Shown here in pieces: positions 33,647-46,439 of a stretch of 64,000 bases of DNA. Position numbers and translations under genes: made by a program. The stretch comes from Galdieria partita (Eukaryota > Rhodophyta > Bangiophyceae > Galdieriales > Galdieriaceae), in assembly GCA_025991245.1 (NCBI GenBank), contig BQMJ01000023.1:181768-245767 (forward strand), given 5' to 3'. Positions within the stretch are counted from its first letter, which is position 1, and every line of letters starts with the position of its first letter. The notes under the pieces were generated by a model. It did no database searches, had not been told where the DNA came from, and saw only the letters and a list, made by a program, of their open reading frames with translations.

Positions 33647-36600
33647 TTATCCAAAACCAAAGCCTTCTCCACCTTCACGTATGGCAGTCAATAGACGTTC
33701 CTTTAGCTTTTCATAACTATCATATTCTGGCAAGTCCAAGTGATTAAAGCAAGTATGACTCGAAGGCAATCGAAGAGAGTCTCCGGGGACTCGATGAATT
33801 TGTAATCTTTGCGGACCATCCATTCCCTGTAAAGCTCCAAAACCTTCCAAAGGAACTTTACTTGTTCCGGTTATGAACATAATCAGTCTTGCATGGTCTT
33901 CCTTACTCATCTCCGATACTGCTTGCCAGAACCACTGTATTTGTGGACTCGATGCAGTATACCCTGAATACTCAATATTTGCCTTCAAGTCTGCAATATC
34001 GATATCCGGTAACCCACTCATTAACAATTCGAGCTCTATTTCATTAAACACTCGAATGTCTTCCTGTGCAATGAGTTCATGAAAGCCTTCCAAAAAGGCA
34101 TTGATTTGATGTTGTATAGATCTCGTCATTCGTAAATCAGTGACCAGCTTCACATATTCTACTTTGTTTTCTTCTGTTACTGGAATATTTCTTCCATTGG
34201 GTACCAAGTCCACCACTTTGGTCGTGCCGAATTCGTCAATATCTGCACTCATTGTGAGGTCCAACAATCCAGTAATATCATTTTCTAATATCCATTGCAA
34301 TGACTTGTAATAATCGGGGTCCAATGCTTCGAGGTCATGATAGTTGGGTTTGATACCCAACATATGTTTATAAAACGAACGAGTAAAGTACGCATCTAAG
34401 ATTTGACCATCGAAGATTGCCTTTCCAATGATTCTTCCAACGAATTTGAAGAAACCCAAATGGTCTTCATTCACATAGGATAAAGGGTTCGGTTGAAAAG
34501 TGGAACTCTTTCCAGCCGATTTGATAAACAAAGCATAATTGAGATCGAATATCTTCCTAGCCAAAATGGTATACCATTCTCTGGTCACACCACCCGCATC
34601 GATGCCTTCTTCTCCTACAAACTGAACATGAAGTTGACCTTTCATTTCTTCTGGTGTTCGAAGCCTCAATTGATGATAACTGTCTTCGAACACTTGTTCA
34701 CGCCTCACGTGAATACGAATCGAAGAACGATTGGAAGAATACTTTCTCCTCAAAAGACTTCGAAAGTAGGCTTTTTTGTTATCAAAGTCAATAAATTGGG
34801 GAAATTGAAGTGCTGCTCGAAAGCTTCTTTCAAGTAACATGGGCTTGGTTCGAAGAATTCCATTGAATGACTCTTGATGCTGTTCAAGAAACTTCATCAA
34901 TTCGACTTCAGCTGAACGCTTCTTTCCATCATGCAAGTCGAGAGCAGATGAGGTTGCCTCTCCTTTATCTTCCTTCACATCATCGTGTGCAACAAGGAAA
35001 GTTTCCATGACTGGCCAAATACGAGCTAAAGAAGGTTGTAAATTGTGACGTCCTGAACGATTCTCTCTCAAAGTCTTTACAACTTCCAACAAATTGTTCT
35101 TTTGTTGTTTTGTAGCGAGTTTTTGAGACCATCCATCCGAAAAAGATCCTTCCAAATACTTGAGCATATCACTCAATGCATCCCACAGAGGCTTCAATTC
35201 TCTCAACAAATGTACTTTTGCTTCTTCCGCTCTTTTGCCTGTCTCTTGTTCCTCTTTGAGTTGACGGAGCAGACTTGAAAAGCTACGAACTATTCGTACC
35301 AGCTGCAATTCTTCAGTGCTTCTGGAATCTGCAAAGTCTTCCAAAATATCATCTATTTTCTTGTCTTGCTGCAATCGTCTTTCTATGTTACTTACTGTTT
35401 GTCTCAAGCGACTCGTCACCATTTTTCCCAATTCACAAGTTGCTACTGATAGTGTATCCAATGCAATCATTTGGTTGGTTTTCGACCACTTACATAATAC
35501 TTCGATGATGATGAAGACTCGATGAAACATCTTTTCTGTAAATGTATCGGGTGGAAACAATTGTATCAACTGAGACATGACTTGTGGACTGACAGAAAAG
35601 TCCAGACTTGACAAGTAATCAGTGACAGTGTCGGTTACCTTATCTCCACTAGAACTGCTATGTGCTGCAGCTTCTCGACTTGTGTCTTCCACTGTCCTCG
35701 TTGATCTATCCGAGTCTTCCGAAGTCGTGTCACTTTCAGTCAAAGGGGTTTGATCCAATTTCTTCGAACCCAACATAAATGGAGCATGATAGATAACGGT
35801 ATTCAGTAAGGATACCAAGTTTTGAGCCAACGTTATATTCTCTTGAAAGAAAGGATGGGTCAACAGATTCACCAAACCTACAAAGACGGGTTGAGAAGAG
35901 GAGGATTCCTTTCCACAACACTGAAGAAAGCAGGAAGCCATTCTATCATCTCTACTAACCAGTCCCGTCAATAAGTCCAATACTAGCTTTGTATAATACA
36001 CCGGGTCCGATTGCATCTTTTGTCGTATATCCGGAGCCAAATATTGTTCAGGATTCTCATTCCCATCTTGCATGATGAGATGAGGTGACAGAATAGAGAA
36101 AAGAATCCTTGAAAGTCTTTGACGAATATCTCGATGCGAACTTGAGCTAACTATAACGTAAAATAGTTTTTGTTTCATTTCTGAATTCGACCTTAAAAAC
36201 AGATTGACCAAAGCATATAAAGCATCCACAGAAAAGACTGGATATCCTTCTCTGGGATCCTCTACAGTGGAATCACCTTTTGCAAGTGCAATCAACAAAC
36301 CTCCTCGATGTTCTCTATAGCGGCTAGTATTTGAAGAATGTTGTGCGCCTGCAATGCCAGCAGAAGTAAGTTCTTCCAAAGAGGACATATGTCTTCCACG
36401 TCGGAAAGATCTCTCACGAACCATACGGGCTTCTGCAACCATAGAAGGTGGTAAGGTAGATAGAAAGACTTCATCTGCAGTAGCAAGTATTTCTTCACGA
36501 AGTGCAGGAGACAAAGTAGCCAAAAAGGAAGCATTATCAAGATCACTTCCATTGGAGATTCCTTCCGCTGCTGATTCTGCACCTAGATCTTGTTCTCTTT

Positions 36601-38731
36601 CTCTTCGGCGTCTATATTCTGCTTCTTGTTCCACCACTTCACGTCGAATCTCGGGAGGCAACGCTGCTAGAAATTCTTCATTCAATGAGGAAACATTTTC
36701 ATCCATACTTTGGGTTTCATTCGATGTATTTCTAGTAGCCAATTGTGAAATATGAGAGGCTAAAATTTCTGCACGTTCATCTTCCGGAAGTGCTGCAAGG
36801 AACGTTGGATCAATGCCCGTATTCCGAATAGCTGCCTCAATAATAGCAGGATCTTCATTTGCAGGTGCATCAACAGACAAACCACCTGGAAGCTGAGGAG
36901 TACTCGATGAATCCCTTCGATTCGATATCTCACAACTGCCATCTTCTTCTCTCGGTCGTTCCTCTAAAGTCTCAGTTACTAGTCCTTCCATTTCATGGGT
37001 TCTGTTAGGATCCGATGGAGAAGCAACCAAAGTTTCGTCTTCTGTCAAAGAATTCATATTTTCGTCTTCATTGAGTGGCTCCATCGATCCGATATACTCT
37101 TCTTCCATTGCTGTATGATACTCTTGACTATCCACGGCTTCAGCTTTGGAGTCATCTTCCTTCACATGCTCTGATGACTTTTCTCCTGAAGAAGCATTTT
37201 CTCTGATATGAAAAAGCTCTCGAAGGATAGTAAATGCATTGGTACAGAAGGACTTGGTTAATCCAATAGGTGGTACTTCAACATCAGGTAAATCCTCACT
37301 CACTCCGTTCCCAAACGAATCAGTGAACCATCTTGAACGAATCCCATTTCCAAATTTACGATCACTGTTTGTAGAATCTTTTCTATTGGAACGATGGAGA
37401 CCAAGGAAGTTGACAGGGTCTGGGATTATCCTTCTAGGATATATACCATCCCCATAACCACTGGCAGTTAACAAAGGATTGCTAAGAATTGTTTGTAGTC
37501 TTCGGTTATTCCGATCATCTGACAAGACACCACCCAAGATGGAAAACGAACCATCGTCTCCAGTAATACTTCTCGAGGATAAGATTTCCAATCTTTCCAA
37601 CGACGACAAACGTTCAGAGTGAGAATACTCGACATCGCGCATCATCATATCTCGTTCAACTTGTTCTAAACTAGCCATCGGATGTAATGTGTCATCCAAA
37701 GAATGAGAATGACTGATGACACTCACACGGCTTCTATTCATACCATTAAGAAGATCAGATACTTCTGGACGACCGTTCGTCATATTATACTCCTGTGACC
37801 GACCCATCTGAACTCTTCCCAATTCTGAAGGCAGAGTTGGTCTCGAAAACCTTCTTCTTCCAATGATACGAGGCCTTGAACCTGCGGAAACAAAAATACC
37901 CTCGTTTCCACCAAAAGCAGGGTTCAAACCACCTGTTCGTAGACCACTTGGTCTATCCACTCCTTCTGTAGCCAGCGGTAAGACACTCTCAATAAAGCGC
38001 TGGATTTCAAAGCCTTCCGAGTTGTAAGTTCCTTCCAAGAAATGGGTCAAGGGAACTTCCGTTTGTATCCAAGCACCTCTGCTGGAAGGACCCCGGAGGA
38101 AGACTCGAGCAGTGCGAAACCTAAACGGCATTCTTAGCCTATCCAAGTCTCTCTCGTCGTCTTCTCCAAAGGAGTGTTCACTATCAAGATCTTCCATTGC
38201 TCTAAGAGCCTCGATATCTTCTTCTTCGTCCTCGTCTTCTTGACCTGTCATATCGTCTTCTTCATCATCATCATCGTCTTCATCATCATCATCATGAGAG
38301 AGGTAGGACTCTGCATCCGAAATATACTCTTCTTCTGAGTGCTCACGGTCGGATAAATAGTCAAAAGACTGCTCTTCTTCTAGTCCTGAAGCACCTCCAG
38401 TTTGCATTTGGCTATTATCTTCTGCATAACTCAATCCCGGGGAGTCCAACCCCGAACTAGACATAGGACCCGTGGCAAGATGACCTCTCACTGGTCCATA
38501 TTCTTCTTCTAGTTCTTCTTCTCTCTCTTCAAACGAGTCTTCACCTCCTTCCATATAGTCGTCGAGAATATCGCGGACTTGGGCTACGTCCGCAACAATT
38601 TGAGCAGCAAAGTTGACAATGTTGCTATTGTCGTCTTCGGAGCCCTCTTGGGAAGAAAAAAAGCCACCTATTGAGCTTGGCTTTAGCTTTGCTGTGAACG
38701 TGTGAAGCTCTTACTCACCTGAACGGTCCAT
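33647..38731 (-). CDS. HECT-type E3 ubiquitin ligase, TOM1/UPL1/HUWE1 group, shortened N-terminus
   Basis: A 13-nt first exon (38731-38719), a 72-nt intron, then one 5,000-nt exon (38646-33647) give 1,670 aa. Residues about 110-150 are a strongly acidic tract. Repeated ubiquitin-binding-type motifs (FLAALPEDERAEIL, FLAALPPEIRREVV, FLATLSPALREEIL, FLSTLPPSMVAEA) mark the DUF4414 region. The C-terminal 350 residues are a HECT domain with FVGEEGIDAGGVTREWYTIL, FKFVGRIIGKAIFDG and the active-site Cys in SSHTCFNHLDLP (about C1637). Family members reach 3,300-4,400 aa and carry DUF908/DUF913 Armadillo-like domains at the N-terminus, which are missing here. The enzyme itself appears intact. Confidence 0.9.
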
Positions 38732-39026
38732 ATGAACAGAAACTTGGCAACTTCACAACTGGGGTATGGCAAGTCCTCCTCCTGCTGTGGACTCCAGTTG
38801 CCAAATTATGCTAAAATTCCGCATGGGTGAATCGTTTGAGTTTAAATAGCAACCTGCACGTTCCAAGTGATATGATAACCTTTTGATATAGGAGCTTAAA
38901 TACACAAAGAAACAAATCGTTCAACAATAGAACCTTTATGTCACTTTTCCAAATATTTATTTCTTTACACAACTTCCCTTTTGGAGAACAACAGAAACCC
39001 TCAACCAGTTTTCACATATCTCCTTG

Positions 39027-39344
39027 TCAGTTGTGGGTTGAATGAGCGAGTTCGGGTACAGCCAAAGGATTCGTCTCCATCACACACTCCTCATAAGAAG
39101 GAAGGTAATCGGGCGCTTGTTCAAGTGTATGATTGGAAGCTCCATCAGGATGAGAATAAGGCAGTATCCAGTAAGTTGCTTTGGAAGAATGGTCCACATA
39201 GTAGTGCCTCCACGAACCTCCAGGCAGCTGAATGGCTCTCACTTCATATAAACCACTAGGTACCATATGGTCATCTTGACATTCTAATTTCTTCTCAACA
39301 CAATTCTCTCTCATGATAGTAGATATTTGAGGCAGTGAAGTCAT
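39027..39344 (-). CDS. Small WW-domain protein
   Basis: Open frame of 105 aa. Residues about 39-63 (LPGGSWRHYYVDHSSKATYWILP) match a WW domain: first Trp, Tyr-Tyr-Val-Asp-His, then second Trp and a terminal Pro. WW domains bind Pro-rich peptides. The C-terminal part contains DYLPSYEECV, itself similar to a PPxY-like ligand motif. Nothing else is recognised, and an additional 5' exon cannot be excluded. It lies about 190 bp from the 3' end of the TPI gene. Confidence 0.6.
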   Translation of the reverse strand: MTSLPQISTIMRENCVEKKLECQDDHMVPSGLYEVRAIQLPGGSWRHYYVDHSSKATYWILPYSHPDGASNHTLEQAPDYLPSYEECVMETNPLAVPELAHSTHN

Positions 39345-39535
39345 ATTGGACTAGTTTCCACAAACAATCATTCAACAGCGTATTTCCACGATCGGCCCTG
39401 TAGAAGAAAACCCTGAAGAAATCATTTCCGCCACTCGTGGAAAATCTGTGGAGATGTAATGGGATTGTAAGACTCGATGCATTGTCCAAAATAAAAGCTT
39501 TACTAACACAAGTGTCCTCAACTCCCAAAAAATGG

Positions 39536-40454
<919 letters not shown>

Positions 40455-41035
40455 ATGGTTTCAGGGTCTAAAAACTTAGATAATCCTCTTAGAGAGGTTA
40501 AGGTTGAAAAATTGGTGATCAACTGTTGTGTTGGGGAAAGTGGTGACCGATTGACTCGTGCTGGCAGAGTGTTGGAACAACTTACTGGTCAGACTCCTGT
40601 ATTTTCAAAAGCTAAGAAGACAATACGTTCCTTTGGTATTCGTCGTAATGAGAAGATAGCTTGTTTTGTGACTGTTCGAGGAGAAAAGGCGGAAGAGATT
40701 TTGGAACGTGGCTTGAAAGTGAAGGAATATGAGCTACGTCAACGCAACTTTTCCGAGTCCGGTTGTTTTGGCTTTGGTATAACAGAACACATTGACTTGG
40801 GACTCAAGGTATGTATGTGGCTTGTCTTTTGCCGTATGGAGATTGATTCGTTCTGTTCCAGTATGATCCTACAACTGGCATTTACGGAATGGACTTTTAT
40901 GTTGTCTTACGTCGTGCCGGAACTCGTGTAGCAAAGCGGAGGAGAAAGAAGAGTAAGCTAGGAGCTAGACAACGTGTAAGTAAAGAGGACGCAATCAAGT
41001 GGTTTCAAACAAGATTTGATGGTATCGTTATCTAA
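40455..41035 (+). CDS. RPL11: Cytosolic ribosomal protein uL5 (RPL11)
   Basis: Two exons (40455-40808, 40862-41035) with a 53-nt intron encode 175 aa, typical of eukaryotic RPL11. Diagnostic stretches are [56 protein letters not shown]-type [30 protein letters not shown] and [13 protein letters not shown], followed by a basic tail. It is part of the 60S central protuberance and binds 5S rRNA. The ATG at 40455 is chosen because upstream in-frame sequence lies within the shared promoter. Confidence 0.96.
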
Positions 41036-43431
41036 ACGTCAGTAAAAGTTCTCTTTAAAAGTTGATGATGTTTTTCTATCAAGAAACAAATTTTCCAAGG
41101 AAGCGCATAAGGATTTGCAAAGCACAAAGTAGATACTTTGGATTCGAAGTATTGGATATTCAAGCAATCTCTACTGATTTTCTTTCAAATCATACACATA
41201 TAAGCACCAACTATTTTTGAATAGAAAATGTAATCAAAGAGAGTTGGAAACATTGTAGAATGGAAAACTTGTTGCACAAGTTCGTTGTAGGCTTTGTGTA
41301 AATAGTTCAAGACTTGTTATTAAAATCCTTGAAAAGGTACTATTCTTATAAAAATTGACTAGATGGCCTTACAAGAGTTTACTCACCAGCTATGGTTGGG
41401 AGTCCTTGTTCATTCCATATGATAGTTTGAGGTTCTTGTGTTGTTACAAAGTTGCTCCAATGAGTAGCAAATAAGCATGTAAGCAACGGGAAGACCAATT
41501 GCTATCACTCGGCACTATTTTCACAATGAACAGAGTTTCTGGAGTGTTTATCACAAAAGAGGTATTCACCAAGTTGGAAATTGTCAGTAACCATACATTC
41601 ATTTGTTACAAAAGTCGTTGAGAATGCTTGACACACAACTCCTGAAAATAAAGCCACAAGGGCAGAATGGAGAGAATTAGAAACAACTGAATCTTCAGTA
41701 GCTTAAGAATGCTAGTGTCTTGATCCATCACCGGATATTGACTCTGAAATACTAGGTTTTATACTATTTACTATTTGGAGTTGTCCAACTTTGACATACA
41801 ACAATACAACGAAATTTCAAGTTGGGGACATTCCTATAGAACGAAACATTCTGTCAGCATAGGTTGGGCTTTCCAAAAATAATAAAACACACTGCTTTCA
41901 ACCGAAACAGTAGTGACTGGACTATGCAGACAAGTGTCACTCATCAACCTCCAAATATAGTGAACATCGAGGTTGACCACACTGAGGTAACGAGCACACG
42001 TAAACCAAGTGCTCTTTCCTATCTCATCCATATGAGGTGAAAAGGAGCTGTAGGGCGTATACAATGAGTGAATAACTTTTACTGAACAGGAGTGCCAAAC
42101 ATTTTAGAAAAAGCCGAAATTCCAAAAACAATTTGTGCAATTTCACATAAACTTTATAGAGTTGCATAGTTTATACAATTTGCTTTCAAGATATACTTTG
42201 GAATTCAAACAAGAAATCTAGTGTTTCTTTGTTTCATATGAGACATTGAGATAAAGATGCTTAGAGAAAGAATATTTGAAGTGATTTCAACATTGAGAAA
42301 CATAATTTACGATAGCACAGTTTCTTTCAACGACTTACAGATCAACTAAAATCAACAGTGCAATCGGTAAGAGAAATCGAGGTACTGCGAAACTTTAATA
42401 CTTGTTTTCCACTCTTCCTGTTTCAACTGTTCCACTCTTTGTCTCTTATCTACGAAACAGACTATGTGGAACTCCTTTAAGCTCAACTGCTTACAGAATA
42501 ATCTTCACAGACAAGAGAGAGATTCGACTCCATTTTTCCTTTCAAGGAAGACAATTTGTCTCTCTCTGATCGCATATCTTTGACTATGTGCGAACGATCA
42601 ACACAACTTACATCAATTACGCAGATTGACATGGTGTAAAGACTATGGTTTACTTGAAAGTTTTCTATCCCTTTATAAAAGAGATAATGGAACATATCAA
42701 TTTACCCAAGCTTGCAATTTTCGTTAATTGCTGCAAGAAGAAAATTCTTATTCGAAAGTTATTGATAGTATGATGTTCACAATTCTGAACTAGAGTATTG
42801 CACATTGGGAAAGAAAAACGCTTTGCTGGATTAGGTTCAATGGTGAGAAAGGGACTGCTTTCAGAAATAGCCTTCAGAAGATTGCACACACTTCTGCGTC
42901 TATAGATGGGTTGCAGAGAACGATAGTAAATCAGGTTTTCTTTCCTCTTAAGAAGAAACAATCTTAGGACAGTATAGCAGTAGGCAGTTTAAAGTTGTTT
43001 GTATCGATACATATATGTATGGGTAAAACGGAAGAGTAGCATTGTCCTACTTTGTTGTTACAAGACATGACCCATTACTATTCCCTCTCCAAACAAACCT
43101 CCAGTCCCAATCACAAGAAAAGCCTTGAAGAATCAGTCAAGAATTATAGTGAGGCAGAATTAGCAGCATTGTCTAGTAGAACTATTCTTCTTCAAAATGC
43201 ACAAAATTTTGTGACAATCTTGAAACTGAATCCAAGTATAGTCCTGTAAAATTAGAATATGAATGACTCTACTTGGGCAACTTGTCATGTTGAAAATTTT
43301 TGGATGTTTCAAAAAAGTGAAATAGTAACTTGTCAAATTATGACAATGTTGCCTCTTGTCGGATATGAAAGAATGTCCCAAATTTTCGTCGTCGCAATTG
43401 GACCAAAGGCACGTGTTCCGCAACACTCTCT
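41036..43431. other. Gene-poor transition region
   Basis: About 2.4 kb after the last housekeeping gene. Open frames are short and on both strands; none has recognisable motifs. A small plus-strand frame of about 60 codons starts at 43067 and a following one lies at 43259-43486. They could be 5' leader, decayed coding sequence or noise for the LRR-RING gene. No tRNA, rRNA or clear repeat is seen. The composition shifts toward AT compared with the segment before 41 kb. Confidence 0.5.
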
Positions 43432-46152
43432 ATGGAAACAGAGACTTGTGATACTACGAAAAGCACTCCAACACGTCCTTCCTTGAGCCCAAAAAAGTAT
43501 ACTTTTCAGAATATCAGAGGTTCGACGTCGACGCATAACTCTTTCAACTTTGAGATTTCTGACTCTTTAAGAGAAGCTATTTTTAACTTTCTTCTTGGAA
43601 ACTCTCCAATAGAAGCTGCAAACTTTGAGTATAGAACCCACCCAAGTTTTCTTGAGCTCCTGAACAAGGTGAATGATAACTGTAGAAACTTGATGCTAGA
43701 AAAGTTCAAGTTTATCAACTTGAGCCTCCCAATGACGTGCTCTTCAGATGTACGTGGTCAACTTGAAGCAGGTATTACTCAATATCCAACTTTGTTTGAA
43801 TATGTGGTCACTTGCTCTTTGGAAACGGATATTGTTCAACTCGGTGAAGTTATCGAACAAATTCCAAGCTCAGTTACGAGCAACATACTTTTTCTTCAAG
43901 TTGATGATACTGACAGTTATTTTATGCTTGAATTATTATCTTTTCTATTTCGAAAAGGCCATTGTTCCTCATTTCTTTATATTGACTTGGACAGGTTTGA
44001 CTTATCCAACACTTGGACTACATTGGTCGATAGTTTTCGTTGTATTTCAACTCTCAAGTCATTGGCATTGAAGAGTAGAACCATATCCAATCCACAACTA
44101 TTGATGCTGTTGAAAATTTTGGTGGATGCTTCTCTTCAAAGTTGTTATGCTATTTTCGATATACAATGGACTCTGCCTCAGTTTTCAGATATTTTAGATT
44201 TTCTGCAAAGAAAACGAGTACATTTGAAAGCTTTCTTTGATTGTTTGAGTCTGCAATTATCGCCTACCAGCGATGTTCCCTTTGAGCCTCTTTGGATGAC
44301 TCTTGAAACTAGACTAGTTTGCCGAATGATTGGTCTAAATGGAGTAAAATATCTAAGTGAAGCACTAAAAGAGAATCATACATTGACTGCATTGAATATT
44401 CGTGGAAATTACACTACATCCGAAGGTGCCAAATATCTAAGTGAAGCGTTGAAAGAGAATCATACATTGACTGCATTGGATATTGTTGGAAATAGTATAA
44501 CACCCAAAGGTGCCAAATATCTAAGTGAAGCATTGAAAGAGAATCATACTTTAACTAAATTGAATATTGGTGCAAATAATATTACACCCGACGGTGCCGA
44601 ATATCTAAGTGAAGTGTTGAAAGAGAATCATACATTGACTGAATTATATGTTGGTAGAAATAGAATTACATCCGAAGGTGCCAAATATCTAAGTGAAGCA
44701 CTAAAAGAGAATCATACATTGACTGCATTGAGTATTGGTGGAAATAGAATTACATCCGAAGGTGCCAAATATCTAAGTGAAACTTTAAAAGTGAATCATA
44801 CATTGACAGCATTGGATATGTCTGAAAATAATATTACATCCGAAGGTGCCAAATATCTAAGTGAAGCTCTAAAAGTAAATCATACACTGGATGAATTGAA
44901 TATTGGTGGAAATAGTATTACATCCGAAGGTGCCAAATATCTAAGTGAAGCACTAAAAGAGAATCATACATTGACTAAATTGAATATGTATGGAAATAAT
45001 ATTACATCCGAAGGTGCCAAATATCTAAGTGAAGCTCTAAAAGAGAATCATACATTGACTGCATTGGATATTGGTGGAAATAATATTACATGCGAAGGTG
45101 CCAAATATCTAAGTGAAGCATTGAAAGAGAACCAGACATTGACTGAATTAGATATGGCCAGAAATAGGATTGCATCCGAAGGTGCCATATATCTACGTGA
45201 AGCATTGAAAGAGAATCATACACTGACTGAATTAGATATTCATGGAAATGATCCTACATTCGTAGAAAGACTTGCTTTTGAAATTGATCGGGACTTAGGG
45301 CGTAGACGATGCGAGTTGGAAGAAGAAGCGAATGCTTCCGATATCAACAGAAGTTCAGGTCAATCTACTTTGAAAACCAATAGGACAGCACAACATCTTC
45401 GTTCATCATTGAAGTATGCTTCTTGCTTAAACCAAAGTTATTTAGAATATAAGAATACTGGTTTGAAAGAGACGAATTTATTGTTTATTTTATTTATGCA
45501 ACATCGACGACTTGAGCAACAAGAGTCAAGTTCTCATATCCCTATGTATCCATCTTTTAAAATGATGACCTATTTCATAGCAGATACTTCCAACTCAGTG
45601 AACGTTAGAACGCAACCAAAGTATTTTGAAACCGTAGATTATGTTTGTGCTATTTGCCGCTCTATTTGTACTGATCCTTGTTGTTCAGAGAATTGTAGTC
45701 ATGTTTTTTGCAAAGATTGTATCGAAAATTGGACCGAATCAAGTTGTCCAACCTGTCGAACAGCTTGTCCTGGTTGGAAAGTCTCACCATTTGCAGAGAA
45801 AGTTATCTTGAAACTACGTCTTCAATGTCCTCATTCATGTGGTTGGCAAGGAGCTTTGATAGATTATGAAAAGAGTCATAAACAGCAATGTCCAAATGAA
45901 ATGGGTGAATGCAGTTCATGCCATTTAGAAATGAAGAGATCAGAATTTTTTGGTTCACATTATGGAAATTGTAGTGATCATCTTATACTTTGTGATTATT
46001 GTCATTGTGGTGTTCTATCGTCGCTGCTTTTTGCTCATATTGCTCACGAGTGTGCATTAGCTCCTAAGGTATGTAATGCATGTCATAGTTTCTTTTCCAC
46101 ATGGCTTTCTTGGAAAGTTCATATTGAGAAAGAATGCGACAAAGTATTCTGA
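43432..46152 (+). CDS. Leucine-rich repeat protein with C-terminal RING and TRAF-like zinc fingers (putative E3 ligase)
   Basis: Intronless 906-aa protein. Residues about 100-300 are a divergent, probably LRR-like solenoid. Residues 304-611 are 11 tandem 28-residue ribonuclease-inhibitor-type LRRs with consensus GAKYLSEALKENHTLTALDI plus xGNxITSE, nearly identical to each other. After a 120-residue spacer, a C3HC4 RING starts at about residue 739 (CAIC, CSENCSHVFCKDC, CPTC). Cys/His-rich TRAF-type fingers follow (CPHSCGWQG, QCPNEMGECSSC, CDYCHCG, CNACHSFF) to the end. RING+TRAF architecture indicates ubiquitin-ligase activity; the NLR-like LRRs indicate ligand or partner recognition. No NACHT/NB-ARC is present. 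An upstream exon cannot be excluded. The last gene before the telomere. Confidence 0.85.
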   Translation: METETCDTTKSTPTRPSLSPKKYTFQNIRGSTSTHNSFNFEISDSLREAIFNFLLGNSPIEAANFEYRTHPSFLELLNKVNDNCRNLMLEKFKFINLSLPMTCSSDVRGQLEAGITQYPTLFEYVVTCSLETDIVQLGEVIEQIPSSVTSNILFLQVDDTDSYFMLELLSFLFRKGHCSSFLYIDLDRFDLSNTWTTLVDSFRCISTLKSLALKSRTISNPQLLMLLKILVDASLQSCYAIFDIQWTLPQFSDILDFLQRKRVHLKAFFDCLSLQLSPTSDVPFEPLWMTLETRLVCRMIGLNGVKYLSEALKENHTLTALNIRGNYTTSEGAKYLSEALKENHTLTALDIVGNSITPKGAKYLSEALKENHTLTKLNIGANNITPDGAEYLSEVLKENHTLTELYVGRNRITSEGAKYLSEALKENHTLTALSIGGNRITSEGAKYLSETLKVNHTLTALDMSENNITSEGAKYLSEALKVNHTLDELNIGGNSITSEGAKYLSEALKENHTLTKLNMYGNNITSEGAKYLSEALKENHTLTALDIGGNNITCEGAKYLSEALKENQTLTELDMARNRIASEGAIYLREALKENHTLTELDIHGNDPTFVERLAFEIDRDLGRRRCELEEEANASDINRSSGQSTLKTNRTAQHLRSSLKYASCLNQSYLEYKNTGLKETNLLFILFMQHRRLEQQESSSHIPMYPSFKMMTYFIADTSNSVNVRTQPKYFETVDYVCAICRSICTDPCCSENCSHVFCKDCIENWTESSCPTCRTACPGWKVSPFAEKVILKLRLQCPHSCGWQGALIDYEKSHKQQCPNEMGECSSCHLEMKRSEFFGSHYGNCSDHLILCDYCHCGVLSSLLFAHIAHECALAPKVCNACHSFFSTWLSWKVHIEKECDKVF
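44341..45264 (+). repeat. Eleven tandem 84-nt LRR-coding repeats
   Basis: Eleven in-frame copies of an 84-nt unit inside the LRR-RING gene. Most copies differ at only a handful of positions; changes concentrate in the codons for the variable positions after ALKENHTL (A/K/E, L/D/N/Y/S, I/M/V and the residue before GN). The first and last copies are the most diverged, as expected for an array growing by unequal exchange. Confidence 0.95.
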
Positions 46153-46398
46153 ATACTGTGATTATTTATGAGTTTGATTGCCAGTCGTATTGAGAGCGAG
46201 GTGATTTGAAGAAACATGAAAGGGACATTGAATAGCATTGTAATTTGTTGAAAGAAGCTCTTTGAAAAACAAGAACAGGGGTCAACTTTTAGTAATAAAA
46301 GTGTTTGAGTTGGGAACAAAACCTTTTCTATATATAGGGCAAGACATTATACCGCTCTACTCGACACTCGTCTATCAGCTGCATATCTGTATATCTAC

Positions 46399-46436
<38 letters not shown>
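46399..46436. repeat. (AT)n microsatellite
   Basis: An uninterrupted run of about 19 TA/AT dinucleotides, 250 bp after the LRR-RING stop codon. Confidence 0.95.

Positions 46437-46439
<3 letters not shown>

Noticed and set aside
43052-43486. Upstream exon(s) of the LRR-RING gene
   Set aside because: No donor/acceptor pair gave a convincing continuous protein; the ATG at 43432 is adequate.
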